64,000 bases of DNA, from contig JADJUE010000001.1 in NCBI GenBank assembly GCA_016710785.1, positions 124,001-188,000 of the forward strand, given 5' to 3'. The translations under genes were made by a program, and so were the position numbers. The notes below the pieces were generated by a model. The model saw only the letters and a program-made list of their open reading frames with translations, was not told where the DNA came from and did no database searches. Origin of the DNA: Candidatus Epilinea brevis (GTDB lineage: Bacteria > Chloroflexota > Anaerolineae > Epilineales > Epilineaceae). How positions within the stretch are numbered: position 1 is the first letter of the stretch; every line of letters starts with the position of its first letter. Of the stretch, positions 35,601 to 45,765 are shown in pieces.

Positions 35601-38175
35601 TGTCGAAGGTGGCCACCGAATGCGGCCAGTTGGTCCAGAAGGCGTCGAAGAGCGGACCCGAAGGATCCTTGGCCAGCGCCAGCACGGCCTTGTCGGCCAG
35701 GGCCAGCGACAGCTGCGCCCGCACCGGCCGGCCGGCGGCGTCCAGCACCCGCACGGTGAACGTGGTCTCGTCGCCGGGGCCTAGCCTGGCCGCGCCCGGC
35801 AGCACCTCCACCTTCAGCCGCCTGTCGTCCGCCGGTACCGTCAGGTCCAGCTGCGCGCTGAGCAGCTCGCCCTCCTTGCCGGACCAACCCTGGCTACCCG
35901 GACGCCACAGGTGGACCCGCACACGGACGTTGGGGGCGTACTCCGGCTTGATGAGCAGCTCGAAGGGCGTGGCGCCAGACACCGGCACCACCCGTTCCTC
36001 GTAGACCTCGTCGCGCTCGATGCTGATCAGGGCGGTGGTGGTCACCGGTGACTTGATCAGGATGCTCGCCTTGTCGCCCGGCGCGTAGCTGGCCTTGTCG
36101 GCCGAGAGCTCCAGGCCGCCCCACCAATACCAGGGGCGACCACCCTCCCAGACCCAGGCATAGCTCCAGGCCGTCACCTGCCGACCGGCGTCGTCCAGGG
36201 CCAGCGCCTCGAAGCTGAACCAGCCGGTTCCCAGGCCGTCCACGGTCAAGATGGCCGTGCCGTCAGCGCCGGTGGTCACCGTCTTCGTCTCGACGATGCG
36301 CTCGCCGCTCTGCTCGTAGACCTTGCGGTTCACGGTGATCTTGCGGCCGGCCACGGGCCGGCCGTCATGCCCCGTCGTCCGCAGGGTAAATCGGGCGCTC
36401 TCGCCGCGCTCGATGCCGTAGCGATCCGACTCCATGGTCAGGCTGAAGTCCGCCGGATGGACCATCACCGCCGTGCTGGCCGTGACCGGCCGGCGGCTGG
36501 CATCCGTCACCTCGGCCTCGAAGCTGAAGGTCTCGCCATAGCTGCCTACCGCATCGAAGGTCACCGGCGTCTGCCAGCGGCCCTTGTCGTCGAGCTTGCC
36601 GGTGAGGGTCTGCACGGGCTGGTTGCCGCTGCCCGGCCACCACCAACCGCGGTAGACGCGGAGCACCGCGTCGGCGCCGGCCACCGGCTGACCGTAGTAG
36701 TAGTCGGCTGCCACGGTGACCAGGCTCGTCTCGCCGCTGACGGCCCAGGGGCGCGCGGTGCTGACGATCACCTCGAAGTCCGGCTTGACGTAGGCCTCGA
36801 CCTTGATCGGCAGGCTGATGGTCCGGCCCTCTACATGGGCCTCCATCTGCCAGTTGCCCGTGGCCACCTCGTCACCCAGGGCCAATTCGCCATGAACCGA
36901 ACCGAAGGCGTCGACGGCAGGTGTATGCGTGGCGATCAAGTTGTTGCGCGCATCGCGGAAAGTGATGCTGATCGGGGTGCTGGGCGCCAGGACGGCCAGG
37001 CCGTCCCCTTCGCCGCTGAAGCGCCGGAAACTGCCCTTGTAATGAATGGTGTCCCCCGGCTTGAAGATGGGGCGGTCGGTGTGCAGGTGACCCGTGACCG
37101 AGGAACCAGCCCCGCCGCCACCGCCGCCGAACCGGCCACCATCCTCCATCCACGGACCGCGCCACCACCAGTAGTCGGAGGACCAGCGCGAATCCAGGCC
37201 CACCAGCGTGGTCTCGGCGGCGGTGCCGGCCACCAGGAAGGCAGCCTTGCCGATCCCACCGTCGAAGCGGGCGATGCCGTCGCTGTCGGCGTTGCTGAAG
37301 GCCAGCTCCGTCCCGGTGGCGTCGACCACCGCGGTGCGGATGCCCGCCTGCGGTTGGCTGTTGAGCACATGGCTGGTCCAGGCGCTCAAGCCTTGCCGCC
37401 CCTGCTTGCCGACGATGGCCAGATCGCTGTAGATGAGCAGCACCTGCGCGCGGCCCATGATGGGATGGCTGGCCTCGACCACGTACAGGCCCGGCGCGGT
37501 GCCCTTCGGCAGCCCGACCCCCTTCAGCCCTTCGCTGTTGTCCACCTTGGCCCGCCAACGCGCCGCCTCAGTCAGGCCCTTCAGGTCGATGGCCTGGCTC
37601 TCGTCCGTCAGTTTGCCGTAGCGCTGCACGAAGCCGGGCACGTCCACGGCATACAGGGCGAAGTCAGCGGTGAAGCGGGGATAGTCGGCCTGGATGCCCA
37701 GACCATGGCTTCCGGAAGGCGCTAGCAGCTGGACGGTGGGGCTCCAGCCGAAACGAAGTTGTCCCTGCGCCGCGCTGGTGGTGAAGGACCACCGCAATGG
37801 CTGGGTCAGCAGAGCCCGGCCCTGGGCATCCTTCGCCCCCGTGCCGAGCTCGGCCGCAAACCGGCTCTTGGCGGTCAGGGGCTCCTCAGGACGGTACTCC
37901 ATGTAGGAACGCTGGTCCCATACCTGCCAATGGAATTTGCCGGGCTGAGCCGGGCTGAGGGTGAAGGACTGCTCCACCGAAGCCTGCTCAACAAGCCGGT
38001 CGAAGGTCAGGGCGATGGTCGTGCCGGGCCAGACCTCGGTCTGCCCGTCCTGGGGCATGATGCCGACGACCGGGCCGCGCTGGGCGTGAGCTGCCGCGGC
38101 GCCCAGCAGCAGGACCGCCAGGGCCAGCAGGGCCGCCGCGCGGCCGCTCTTCATCCGTCTCCAAGATACCATCAT
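32677..38175 (-). CDS. Bacterial alpha-2-macroglobulin with dockerin-like and cohesin-like C-terminal modules
   Basis: 1832 residues, start supported by AGGAG seven bases upstream. A signal peptide (LLALAVLLLGAAAAHAQ) precedes Ig-like MG domains (FDRLVEQASVEQSFTLSP; DRPIFKPGDTIHYKG; GDKASILIKSPV). The thioester motif is intact as GCVEQ (Cys1118, Gln1121), followed by the helical toroid of the thioester domain. Bacterial relatives trap proteases at the cell surface. Beyond about 1620 come a calcium-loop dockerin-like segment (LTGDGRVSARDVATAAGRAR) and a cohesin-like beta domain (about 1690-1800), with the end IFLPRVLRAQ. It is not a lipoprotein. No penicillin-binding protein 1C partner lies next to it. 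Confidence 0.93.
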   Translation of the reverse strand: MMVSWRRMKSGRAAALLALAVLLLGAAAAHAQRGPVVGIMPQDGQTEVWPGTTIALTFDRLVEQASVEQSFTLSPAQPGKFHWQVWDQRSYMEYRPEEPLTAKSRFAAELGTGAKDAQGRALLTQPLRWSFTTSAAQGQLRFGWSPTVQLLAPSGSHGLGIQADYPRFTADFALYAVDVPGFVQRYGKLTDESQAIDLKGLTEAARWRAKVDNSEGLKGVGLPKGTAPGLYVVEASHPIMGRAQVLLIYSDLAIVGKQGRQGLSAWTSHVLNSQPQAGIRTAVVDATGTELAFSNADSDGIARFDGGIGKAAFLVAGTAAETTLVGLDSRWSSDYWWWRGPWMEDGGRFGGGGGGAGSSVTGHLHTDRPIFKPGDTIHYKGSFRRFSGEGDGLAVLAPSTPISITFRDARNNLIATHTPAVDAFGSVHGELALGDEVATGNWQMEAHVEGRTISLPIKVEAYVKPDFEVIVSTARPWAVSGETSLVTVAADYYYGQPVAGADAVLRVYRGWWWPGSGNQPVQTLTGKLDDKGRWQTPVTFDAVGSYGETFSFEAEVTDASRRPVTASTAVMVHPADFSLTMESDRYGIERGESARFTLRTTGHDGRPVAGRKITVNRKVYEQSGERIVETKTVTTGADGTAILTVDGLGTGWFSFEALALDDAGRQVTAWSYAWVWEGGRPWYWWGGLELSADKASYAPGDKASILIKSPVTTTALISIERDEVYEERVVPVSGATPFELLIKPEYAPNVRVRVHLWRPGSQGWSGKEGELLSAQLDLTVPADDRRLKVEVLPGAARLGPGDETTFTVRVLDAAGRPVRAQLSLALADKAVLALAKDPSGPLFDAFWTNWPHSVATFDSTRPGYTAERGREDAGGPGGGTPAPANPGQDKSADQQPTVVPRKDFRDTAYWNPILETGADGRVTVTIKLPDNLTTWVAIARAITVDTHVGEGRAEVLVAKDLSVDAALPRFAVQGDQFALDLLARNDLDAAGLKATLSLEAPGLVQLDAGVRELDLPKGQLRAARWSVVASKIGQELVSARMDTAAGGDAVELPFKVQAFSVPERFVAAGAVDSQAYETFAIPYNAIPDESSVEIRLAPSAALGVLDGIEDLIGYPYGCVEQTMSRVLPNAVIGRLAKAVQLDDPELLAKLPEYMAVGLQKLYGFQNTDGGWGWWYGSTGNLYTTAYVLHGLQLVEEAGFAVDPQVMNRGVAWLEANINAPIQLPEKPDSAQAPEPNIQAYALWVLARGGKLDAALADQLLAGRDKLDSFALGSLTLALAAGGRTADSDKALDSLVARARTSATTAWWPLDLGSGERWPWYYWYAMSSGDKSTALALEALATLRPNDPLAPKAARWLLEHKQGYGWSSTQATAFSIMGLTDFIVSSGELDAAYNWRAELDGQVVAQGQVDRSNVAKAIPSVILKGAGLDAGTHVLNLVKEGRGTLYYTVLGRMALYHPSFAAAKAIGQGIQIERSYEPLVGRSDENGWHVGDLVSVELNLTLDDAASYLIIEDKLPAGLEALNENLDTETQRPPDDRPGKGWPWWWWYRYERKEIRDDKVSFFSTQLPAGEHRFQYTARAITPGTFSARPAEAYAMYRPDVWGRSDSQQLLIAADRVAARPILTGDQDRDCRLTDFDARLVAADWLAGSGRDLTGDGRVSARDVATAAGRARKDLACGEQVPPLAADAGTAQLSLVASGVQGQEVTVDIRLQSGGNLGSWEALLDLPAGATLVSAQAGTGLPGGMLLGSSVEGGQLRIGGWAPVGVSAAQPVTVGRVKLRLVSVTEGRVGVAAAGATTDEGGAYKVQADGVDVPNLVAPLAHRIFLPRVLRAQ

Positions 38176-38332
38176 GGCTCAACTCCTGCGGGTGGTTTGC
38201 GGGTGTTCGTGCGACGCCGGTCCAGCGTTCAGCGCCTGTCCGGCAGGGCGGTTCGCCCTCCAGACCTCCAGCACATACGGGCGAGGCAGCAGAACTGTGA
38301 CCGAGTCGGGCAGGCTCTGAGCGGCACCGGGG

Positions 38333-38338
38333 TATAAT
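38333..38338 (+). promoter_or_regulatory. Consensus -10 box (TATAAT) before the AI-2E family gene
   Basis: Perfect TATAAT 52 bases before ATG 38391, giving a leader of about 45 bases that carries GGAGG. No clear -35 hexamer. Confidence 0.55.
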
Positions 38339-38390
38339 CGCCGGTCTGAGAAGGCGGATCCGATCGGGCGACAGGCGTGGAGGCAAGATC

Positions 38391-39581
38391 ATGGCGGTCA
38401 AAGAACAACGGGGGCAACCGAGTCCCTTCAAGTACCGCCAGCTGGTCTTCTTCCTATGCGTCCTGCTGGCTTTGTCCTGGGTACTGTGGCAGGCCGGTGC
38501 CGCGTTGCTGCCCTTCATCCTGGGGCTGACCGTGGCCTACGTGATCGCTCCGCAGGTCGCGCGCCTTGAGCGACTGCTGCCGGCTCGGCTTCGCGCCAAA
38601 CCCTATGCGAAGACCATCGCGATTCTGGTCGTCTACCTTGCCTTCCTCAGCGGCTTGCTGATCGCCGGCGCCCTCATCATTCCCCCGCTGCTTCAACAGA
38701 CCCGCGAACTGGTTGAGAACTCGCCCAAGGGCTTCGATGCCTTGACCGGCCAGGTGCAGTCGCTGCTCAAACGCTATGAGCGCCTGCCGGCGCCGGTAAA
38801 GCAGGAGGTCGAAGCGATCCTGAATGCGGATACCTTGCATGCCCTCAGCGGTCGCGCCCTGGAGCTCTTGCAGCAGGCGGTCTTCAGCGCTCTGGGCGCC
38901 CTGTCCGGCACGGTCAGTTGGTTGCTGGGCATGTTGGTGGTGCCCATCTGGCTCTTCTACATCCTGGACGACACGGATTACGTGCTCAAGGGCAGCCTCA
39001 GCCTGGTGCCCCGTGAGATCCGTCCCGACCTGGAGGCGGTGCGGATCATCGTCGACCGCGTGCTCTCCGCCTACATCCGCGGTCAGTTGCTCATCGCCCT
39101 GATCCTGGGTGTCCTGCTCTCCCTCTCCCTGTATTTTCTGGACGTGGATTATGCGTTGCTGCTCGGCTTCGTCGCCGGTTCGCTCGGGTTCATCCCCTAC
39201 GTCGGCGCCATCCTGGGCGCCGTGCCGGCCGTCCTGGTTGCCGCTTTCCAGAGCTTCGGTCTGGCGGTAAAGGTCATCATCGCCTTGATCGTGATCCAAC
39301 AGATCGACGGCACCTTCATCAGCCCGCGGGTGCAAGGCAACAGCGTGGCGCTTCGGCCGGCGCTGATCCTGGTGGTGCTGGTCATCGGACAACAGGTATG
39401 GGGCTTCCTGGGGCTGCTGCTGGCGGTGCCGCTGACCGCCATCCTGCGCGACATCGTCCACTACATATACCTGCGCCTGGGGACGCCCGCACCTTCGCCG
39501 CGGACGGCATTGACCGCGGTGGGCTATGGTGAGCACGTCACGTCGATCATCACCAGCGGCGGAGATTTGTCGACGACCTGA
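38391..39581 (+). CDS. AI-2E family transporter (PerM/YdiK-like membrane protein)
   Basis: 396 residues with about eight helices. Family markers are the N-terminal LPFILGLTVAYVIAPQVARL, LFYILDDTDYVLKGSL, and GFIPYVGAILGAVPAVLVA followed by HP-like DGTFISPRVQGNSVALRPAL. Members are named for AI-2 export but many act as Na+/H+ antiporters or have no known substrate. GGAGG seven bases upstream supports the start. Monocistronic by position, with its own TATAAT box. Confidence 0.88.
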   Translation: MAVKEQRGQPSPFKYRQLVFFLCVLLALSWVLWQAGAALLPFILGLTVAYVIAPQVARLERLLPARLRAKPYAKTIAILVVYLAFLSGLLIAGALIIPPLLQQTRELVENSPKGFDALTGQVQSLLKRYERLPAPVKQEVEAILNADTLHALSGRALELLQQAVFSALGALSGTVSWLLGMLVVPIWLFYILDDTDYVLKGSLSLVPREIRPDLEAVRIIVDRVLSAYIRGQLLIALILGVLLSLSLYFLDVDYALLLGFVAGSLGFIPYVGAILGAVPAVLVAAFQSFGLAVKVIIALIVIQQIDGTFISPRVQGNSVALRPALILVVLVIGQQVWGFLGLLLAVPLTAILRDIVHYIYLRLGTPAPSPRTALTAVGYGEHVTSIITSGGDLSTT

Positions 39582-39668
39582 ACGGTGCCCCATGCCGGGG
39601 CTCCGGCGCTTCCTGACGGACGTGGCGGTGACAAAGACTGACCGAGGGCAACGTGGAATCCACAATTG

Positions 39669-39698
39669 TTGTCAGCAATTTTCAGACTGCGATATACT
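39669..39698 (+). promoter_or_regulatory. Sigma-70 type promoter of the small basic-protein gene
   Basis: TTGTCA (39669-39674), 18-base spacer, TATACT (39693-39698), in a locally AT-rich stretch. The predicted leader of about 85 bases ends with CAGGAG before ATG 39791. Confidence 0.6.
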
Positions 39699-39790
39699 TG
39701 CAGCTGTCGCAGCATTCGCATCGCTTCCTGCGATTCATACGCAGGAAAGACTTCCAGACATCGTGATCCCCTATCACAGGAGTTGTTACC

Positions 39791-40036
39791 ATGCAGTTCA
39801 TCAAGCTCAGCCGCAAGGATTTCGAGAAGGCCGCGCCGGCCAAGAAGGAGAATCCGGCCATGCCCTTCCTGAAGTCCTTGAAGATCGGCGAGGGCGGCTA
39901 CATCACCACCGAGATGGCCAATGTGGGTCGCCAGACGGTCAAGGCCAAGGTCAAGGCAGCGGCGGCGGATCTCGGCGTGAAGGTCAAGTTCCATCGCTGC
40001 GCGGCCAACGAGGTTCGCTTCGAGATCGTGGCCTGA
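39791..40036 (+). CDS. Small basic protein of unknown function
   Basis: 81 residues, about 16 Lys/Arg against eight Asp/Glu. The N-terminal third is Lys-rich (KLSRKDFEKAAPAKKENPAM). The rest alternates a helix (VKAKVKAAAADLGVKVK) with strands and ends in VRFEIVA. No signal peptide or membrane helix. It is a complete transcription unit: clear promoter, about 85-base leader, AGGAG, and an intrinsic terminator 35 bases past the stop. That layout suggests an abundant protein. The charge and strand/helix alternation would suit nucleic-acid or ribosome binding, but that is inference. Confidence 0.75.
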   Translation: MQFIKLSRKDFEKAAPAKKENPAMPFLKSLKIGEGGYITTEMANVGRQTVKAKVKAAAADLGVKVKFHRCAANEVRFEIVA

Positions 40037-40070
40037 TGGTCGGCTGAGAGAACTCCGCCTGAATGAAAGA

Positions 40071-40104
40071 GAGCCAGCCCCAGCGGCTGGCTCTTTGCTT
40101 GTTT
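40071..40104 (+). terminator. Intrinsic terminator of the small-protein gene
   Basis: Perfect 9-bp stem GAGCCAGCC / GGCTGGCTC with loop CCAGC, followed by TTTGCTTGTTT. The clearest Rho-independent terminator in the window. Confidence 0.9.
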
Positions 40105-40137
40105 CGTGATCATGTCCATAGTGGTGACGGTGTTTGA

Positions 40138-41841
40138 ATGCCAGCCATGTCTGAGAGATCCCAGGTCAGCCGAACCACGCGATGGTCATCGGCGTCCATC
40201 CTCGCCCTCGCTCTCTTTCTGGGCGCCCTCGGCCTGAGCTGGGGCCTGCCGGGGCTGGACTCCTGGTCCAACGACGACCCCAGCCCGCGGGTGCCCCTGC
40301 GCATCGGCAGCATCTGGCTGACGGACACCCACAAGTACCCCTACCTGCAGCTGGGTCTGGACCGCGTCCTGTACGCTCCCTATCTGGTCTGGCTCGACGC
40401 CCGGGGAGGCATCCGCGCCGATTGCCGGCCGCTCGAGGACTGCTTCACCGACGAGACCCGCACCGCCACGGTGCTCATGGCCCTGTCGCGCCTCCGCTCG
40501 CTGCTGATGTTTCTCGGTCTGGTGTTGGCGGTGGAAGCCTTGACCGCGCGGCTGCTCGCCGACCGCCGCGCCGCGCGCTGGGCCGCGCTATGGGCCGCCC
40601 TGACCGCCGAGATGGCCTTCTTCGGCAAGCTGGGCAACCTGGACATGCCTTATACCTTTTGGCTCGCGCTGTCCTTGATTCCCTTCCTGGGCATCGTGGA
40701 CCGTGGCCGGTGGCGCGACTACCTGGGTTTCGGGCTGTTGGCGGCCTTGGCCGTCACCACCAAGGACCAGGTGATCGGCGCCTATGTCCTGCCGGGATTG
40801 GTGATCCTGGCCCTGCATGCTCGGCGGGCGGCCGCGGGCGCCGACGGCTGGACGGCGGGCTTGCGCGGCTTTCTCGATGCCCGGCTGCTGGGGCTGATCG
40901 CTGTCCTTTTGACCGCCTTCGCCCTGATCAACGACCTGGTCTTCAACTGGAGCGGCTTCGTGGCCCACGTGGACTACTACATCCACGGCGAAGGGGCGAT
41001 GGTCAATCCCGGCTTCCGTGTGGCGGACGAGCTGAACCAGCTGTTCACCTTCGCCGACCGGGTGGCGAAGGCCATGGGCATCCCGCTGGCCCTGCTGGCC
41101 GCCGCCGGACTCGTCGGTCTGACCGCGGCCGCACGCTCGCGCGCCCGTTGGCTCCTCCTGCCGTTGGCGTCCTACTACCTCTTCATGATGGTGCCGGTGG
41201 TCTACACCGACACCCGCTTCACCCTGCCGGCGCTCGTCCTGCTCTACCCCGGCGCGGGTTGGCTGGCCGCCCGCCTCTGGAGCGGCCGTCCCAAGGGCGA
41301 CCCGGCCGCGAACCCGCCGACGCCCTCGGCCGACGGCCTGAGCCGGCGCCTGGCGGGTCGGGCTGTCGTCTGCGGCGTGGCGATCTACAGCCTGCTCTAC
41401 AGCCTCAACGTCGGCCTGGCCATGCGCGCCGACACCCGCTACGCGGCCGAGGCGTTCATCCGCGGCCATGTCCCCCTCACCGACGCGATCGTGGCCATGG
41501 ACGAGTCGCGCTATCTGCCGCGGCTGGAGACGATGGGGCTGACGGATCTGAGCGTCGTCGACTGGCGGGACCTCGACGATCCGGAGGAGCTGCCGGGCGC
41601 GCTGGCGGACATCGGCAGGGCGCGCTGGATCGTCCTCTCCGACAAGGCCGCCGCCAAGCAGACCGGCGCGGCCGGAGCCTTGCGCGACCGCCTGCTGAAT
41701 GGCAAGGCAGGGTTCACGACCGCCTGGGAAGGCAGGAGCGCCGCGCCCTTCGACCACTGGCTGCCGGGGGCCTGGGTGGAATCGCGGGTCAGCCCGCGGG
41801 TATGGGTGTTGCGGCGCGCCGACGCATTGCCACCGCCTTGA
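40138..41841 (+). CDS. GT39/ArnT-like membrane glycosyltransferase
   Basis: 567 residues with about 11 membrane helices. The first extracytoplasmic loop carries the acidic pair SNDDPSPRVPL, the position of the catalytic Asp/Glu in GT-C enzymes using polyprenyl-phosphate sugars. Later motifs include FFGKLGNLDMPYTFWLA, TKDQVIGAYVLPG and YTDTRFTLPALVLLYPGAG. Probably transfers a sugar to a protein or lipid outside the membrane; the acceptor is unknown. A possible promoter (TTGCTT, 17 bases, CATAGT) gives a leader of about eight bases. Confidence 0.82.
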   Translation: MPAMSERSQVSRTTRWSSASILALALFLGALGLSWGLPGLDSWSNDDPSPRVPLRIGSIWLTDTHKYPYLQLGLDRVLYAPYLVWLDARGGIRADCRPLEDCFTDETRTATVLMALSRLRSLLMFLGLVLAVEALTARLLADRRAARWAALWAALTAEMAFFGKLGNLDMPYTFWLALSLIPFLGIVDRGRWRDYLGFGLLAALAVTTKDQVIGAYVLPGLVILALHARRAAAGADGWTAGLRGFLDARLLGLIAVLLTAFALINDLVFNWSGFVAHVDYYIHGEGAMVNPGFRVADELNQLFTFADRVAKAMGIPLALLAAAGLVGLTAAARSRARWLLLPLASYYLFMMVPVVYTDTRFTLPALVLLYPGAGWLAARLWSGRPKGDPAANPPTPSADGLSRRLAGRAVVCGVAIYSLLYSLNVGLAMRADTRYAAEAFIRGHVPLTDAIVAMDESRYLPRLETMGLTDLSVVDWRDLDDPEELPGALADIGRARWIVLSDKAAAKQTGAAGALRDRLLNGKAGFTTAWEGRSAAPFDHWLPGAWVESRVSPRVWVLRRADALPPP

Positions 41842-41878
41842 ACCGCCCCCGCCCCATCGCAGCCATCCCCGGTCCCGG

Positions 41879-43831
41879 TCACGCCACCCACAGCGGAAAC
41901 ACCTGAACCGTCAACGGCACGTCACGCCCCAGCCCGAACCAATGGTCGCTGGTGTCCGAGTTACGGCGCAGGAACTTGAAAGCGGCCAGGCGCAGTCGCC
42001 CGAGCCGACCCAGGGTGGACGCCGGCAGCAGGCGCTCGGCGGCCACGTGGATCAGCCAATGCTCGGGATGATCGTCGATCTGGATGGCGTGGTGGGCCGC
42101 GATACCCTCCAGGGTCGACTCCACGTCCGGCTCCTCCATGAAGCCGAAGCGCAGACGCACCGCCGTCACCGTGCCCAGATGAGGATCGGCGATCAAAGGC
42201 GTGACCCGGTAGCGCTCCTCATGGACGAAAGGCTCGTGCAACTGCTCGACCGTGAGGAAGATCAGGTGGTGTGGAATCTGGCGGTAGCGCTCCCAGAAGA
42301 TCTGGCAGAGCGCCGGCACAGGATCATCCAGCGACGACACCCCTTGAGGGGCCATGATGACGATGGCCCGCGGCATCAGCCCGTTGGGTCGAGCCTTCAG
42401 GTGGCCCAGTTCCCGCACGGTCATCACCGGCATGGCCGCGAGGCGGCTGTGGATGGCCGCCCTCCCCCAGCGCCAGGTGCGCACGATGGCGAAGACTACT
42501 AGCGCCACCAGCAGCGGGACCCAGCCGCCGCGAAGCAGCTTGAGCAGGTTGGAGCTCAACAGCGCGAGGTCCACCACCAGCAGGATGCCGAAGACGAGGA
42601 CGGCCCGCTTGCGACTCCAGCCCCAGGCGCGGATCGCCAGCACCGCCATGCCCAACGTGGTCGTCAGCATCACCCCTGTCACCGCCAGGCCGTAGGCCGC
42701 GGCAAGGCGCATGCTGGACCCGAAGGCCAGCACCAGCCCCACCGCGCCCAGGTACAAGGCGCGGTTGACCGCCGGGACGTAGATCTGGCCCCTTTGGTCC
42801 TTGCTGGTATGCACCACCCGCAGCAGCGGCAACAGCTCCAGGGCCACCGCCTGCGTGCTCAGGGAGAAGGCTCCGGAGATCAGCGCCTGACTGGCGACGA
42901 TGGTGGCCGCGGTGGCCAACAGCACCATGGGGAGGACCAGCGGCCGCGGCACCAGGCTGAAGAACAGGCTGCCACCGCGCACCGGCTCCCCGCTCAGCAG
43001 GAAGGCTCCCTGGCCCAGGTAGCACAGGATCAGCGCCGGATAGACCACCGCCCACCAGCTCAACCTGATGGGGCGGCGTCCGAAATGGCCCAGATCAGCG
43101 TACAGGGCCTCGCTGCCGGTGACCACCAGGGTCACGGCCGCCAGGGACTCCAAGGCCTCCCTGGGGCCTAGCGCCTGTAGGAACCGCAGGGCATGCCGCG
43201 GGTCGAAGGCCGCGAGGACTTCAGGCCGACGCAGAACCCAGGCCGCGCCCAAAGTGCCGATGGCCAGAAACCAGGCCAGGCCGACCGGCCCGAACCAGCG
43301 CCCCATGCGGGCGGTCCCGAAGCGCTGCAAGGCGAACAGCGCGGTGAGCAGCGCCAAGGTCACGGGCACGATGGCGGGCTCGAAAGCGCTGGTGACCAGG
43401 CCCAGACCCTCCACAGCCGCCAGAACGCTGATGGCGGGCGTGATGATGCCCTCGCCGTACAGCAAGCCGGCGGCAAACAGGAGCGCCGTCGTGGTCAAGG
43501 CCACCGTTCGCCCCGGATGTCGTCCCAGCAGGCTGAACAAGGCAAAGACCCCGCCCTCGCCGTCGTTGTCGGCGCGCAGGACCAGCAGGATGTACTTGAC
43601 GCCGACCACCGCGGTCAGCACCCAGACCACCAGTCCGATGCCGCCCAACACGGTGGCCGGGGCCGCCCCCAAGGGCCGGCGGCCGAAGAAGAGTTCGTTG
43701 ACCGCGTACAGGGGGGAGGTCCCGATGTCACCAAAGACCATGCCCAAGGCGCCCAGGGCCAGGGGCAGTACGCTCCTGCCCCGCACGGGGCCTTGTTCCG
43801 ATGGCCCGGCGGAACCGATCCGCCGCCGCAT
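41879..43831 (-). CDS. kup: Kup-family low-affinity potassium transporter
   Basis: 650 residues from ATG 43831. It carries the Kup signature GMVFGDIGTSPLYAVNELFF, KYILLVLRADNDGEGG, GEGIITPAISVLAAVEGL, about 12 helices, and a soluble C-terminal domain (about 450-650). K+/H+ symport is the known family activity. The ATG overlaps the rpe stop (TGATG), so it is translated in an operon with rlmN and rpe. A longer upstream frame would read through rpe and is not used here. Confidence 0.92.
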   Translation of the reverse strand: MRRRIGSAGPSEQGPVRGRSVLPLALGALGMVFGDIGTSPLYAVNELFFGRRPLGAAPATVLGGIGLVVWVLTAVVGVKYILLVLRADNDGEGGVFALFSLLGRHPGRTVALTTTALLFAAGLLYGEGIITPAISVLAAVEGLGLVTSAFEPAIVPVTLALLTALFALQRFGTARMGRWFGPVGLAWFLAIGTLGAAWVLRRPEVLAAFDPRHALRFLQALGPREALESLAAVTLVVTGSEALYADLGHFGRRPIRLSWWAVVYPALILCYLGQGAFLLSGEPVRGGSLFFSLVPRPLVLPMVLLATAATIVASQALISGAFSLSTQAVALELLPLLRVVHTSKDQRGQIYVPAVNRALYLGAVGLVLAFGSSMRLAAAYGLAVTGVMLTTTLGMAVLAIRAWGWSRKRAVLVFGILLVVDLALLSSNLLKLLRGGWVPLLVALVVFAIVRTWRWGRAAIHSRLAAMPVMTVRELGHLKARPNGLMPRAIVIMAPQGVSSLDDPVPALCQIFWERYRQIPHHLIFLTVEQLHEPFVHEERYRVTPLIADPHLGTVTAVRLRFGFMEEPDVESTLEGIAAHHAIQIDDHPEHWLIHVAAERLLPASTLGRLGRLRLAAFKFLRRNSDTSDHWFGLGRDVPLTVQVFPLWVA

Positions 43832-44555
43832 CAAGCCTCCGGGCGCGCCGCGGCCAGCAAGTCTGCCACCGCCTCGGCCACCGGACGTCCGGCGGCGAAG
43901 ACAGCCGAACCCGCCACCAGCCAATGCGCCCCGGCCTGCACCACCTCGCCGATCGTGGCCGGGGAGACGCCGCCGTCCACCTGGATCTCCACCGGCCAGC
44001 CGGTTTCGTCGATGCGCCGGCGCAGGCGGGCGATCTTGTCCAACCCGGAACGGATGAAGGACTGGCCCCCGAATCCAGGGTTCACGGTCATGATCAGCAC
44101 CTGGTCGCAGAGCCCCAGCACCTCGTCCAGCGCCGACAGGGGCGTGCCGGGGTTCAGCGCCACACCAGCGCGCAGGCCCAAGGCACGGATGCGCTGCAGG
44201 CTGCGATGCAGATGCACGCAGGCCTCGGCATGGATGGTGATCGCGTCGGCCCCGGCGGCGGCGAAGTCGTCGATGTAGCGCTCCGGCTCCGCGATCATGA
44301 GGTGTACGTCAAGGTCCAGGTCGGTGGCGGCGGCCAGCGACTCCAGGACCGGCAGGCCGATGGAGATGTTGGGCACGTAGCGGCCATCCATGACATCCAC
44401 ATGCAGGCTGCTGATCCCGGTGGCGGCGACGGCGTCCACGTCGCGCCCCAGGTAGCAGAAATCCGCCGACAAGATGGAAGGCTGCAGCGCCAGCACGCCC
44501 CGCCGGGGGGCGTTGGCCAGCGCGCGGGCGCGGCGCGCGGTCAGAAGGTCGGCTC

Positions 44556-44559
<4 letters not shown>
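43831..44559 (-). CDS. rpe: Ribulose-5-phosphate 3-epimerase
   Basis: 242 residues from ATG 44559. The TIM-barrel family motifs are LQPSILSADFCYLGRDVDAV, HVDVMDGRYVPNISIGLPVL, DVHLMIAEPERYID, GVALNPGTPLSALDEVL, VNPGFGGQSFI and IQVDGGVSPATIGEVV. The metal ligands (His/Asp pairs) and catalytic Asp residues are present. It interconverts ribulose- and xylulose-5-phosphate. The first 25 residues (Arg/Ala-rich) are an extension. Start overlaps the rlmN stop (ATGA), and the stop overlaps the kup start. Confidence 0.95.
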
Positions 44560-45758
<1,199 letters not shown>

Positions 45759-45765
45759 GGTGGGG

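Noticed and set aside
32566..35784. A 1072-codon open frame on the plus strand
   Set aside because: Antisense to the alpha-2-macroglobulin gene, with Gln/Arg/Gly-rich composition typical of GC-rich shadow frames and no family motif.
43832..43924. Upstream start of Kup giving 31 extra residues
   Set aside because: It would lie entirely inside rpe and is Gly/Arg-rich; ATG 43831 overlaps the rpe stop in the usual coupled way.
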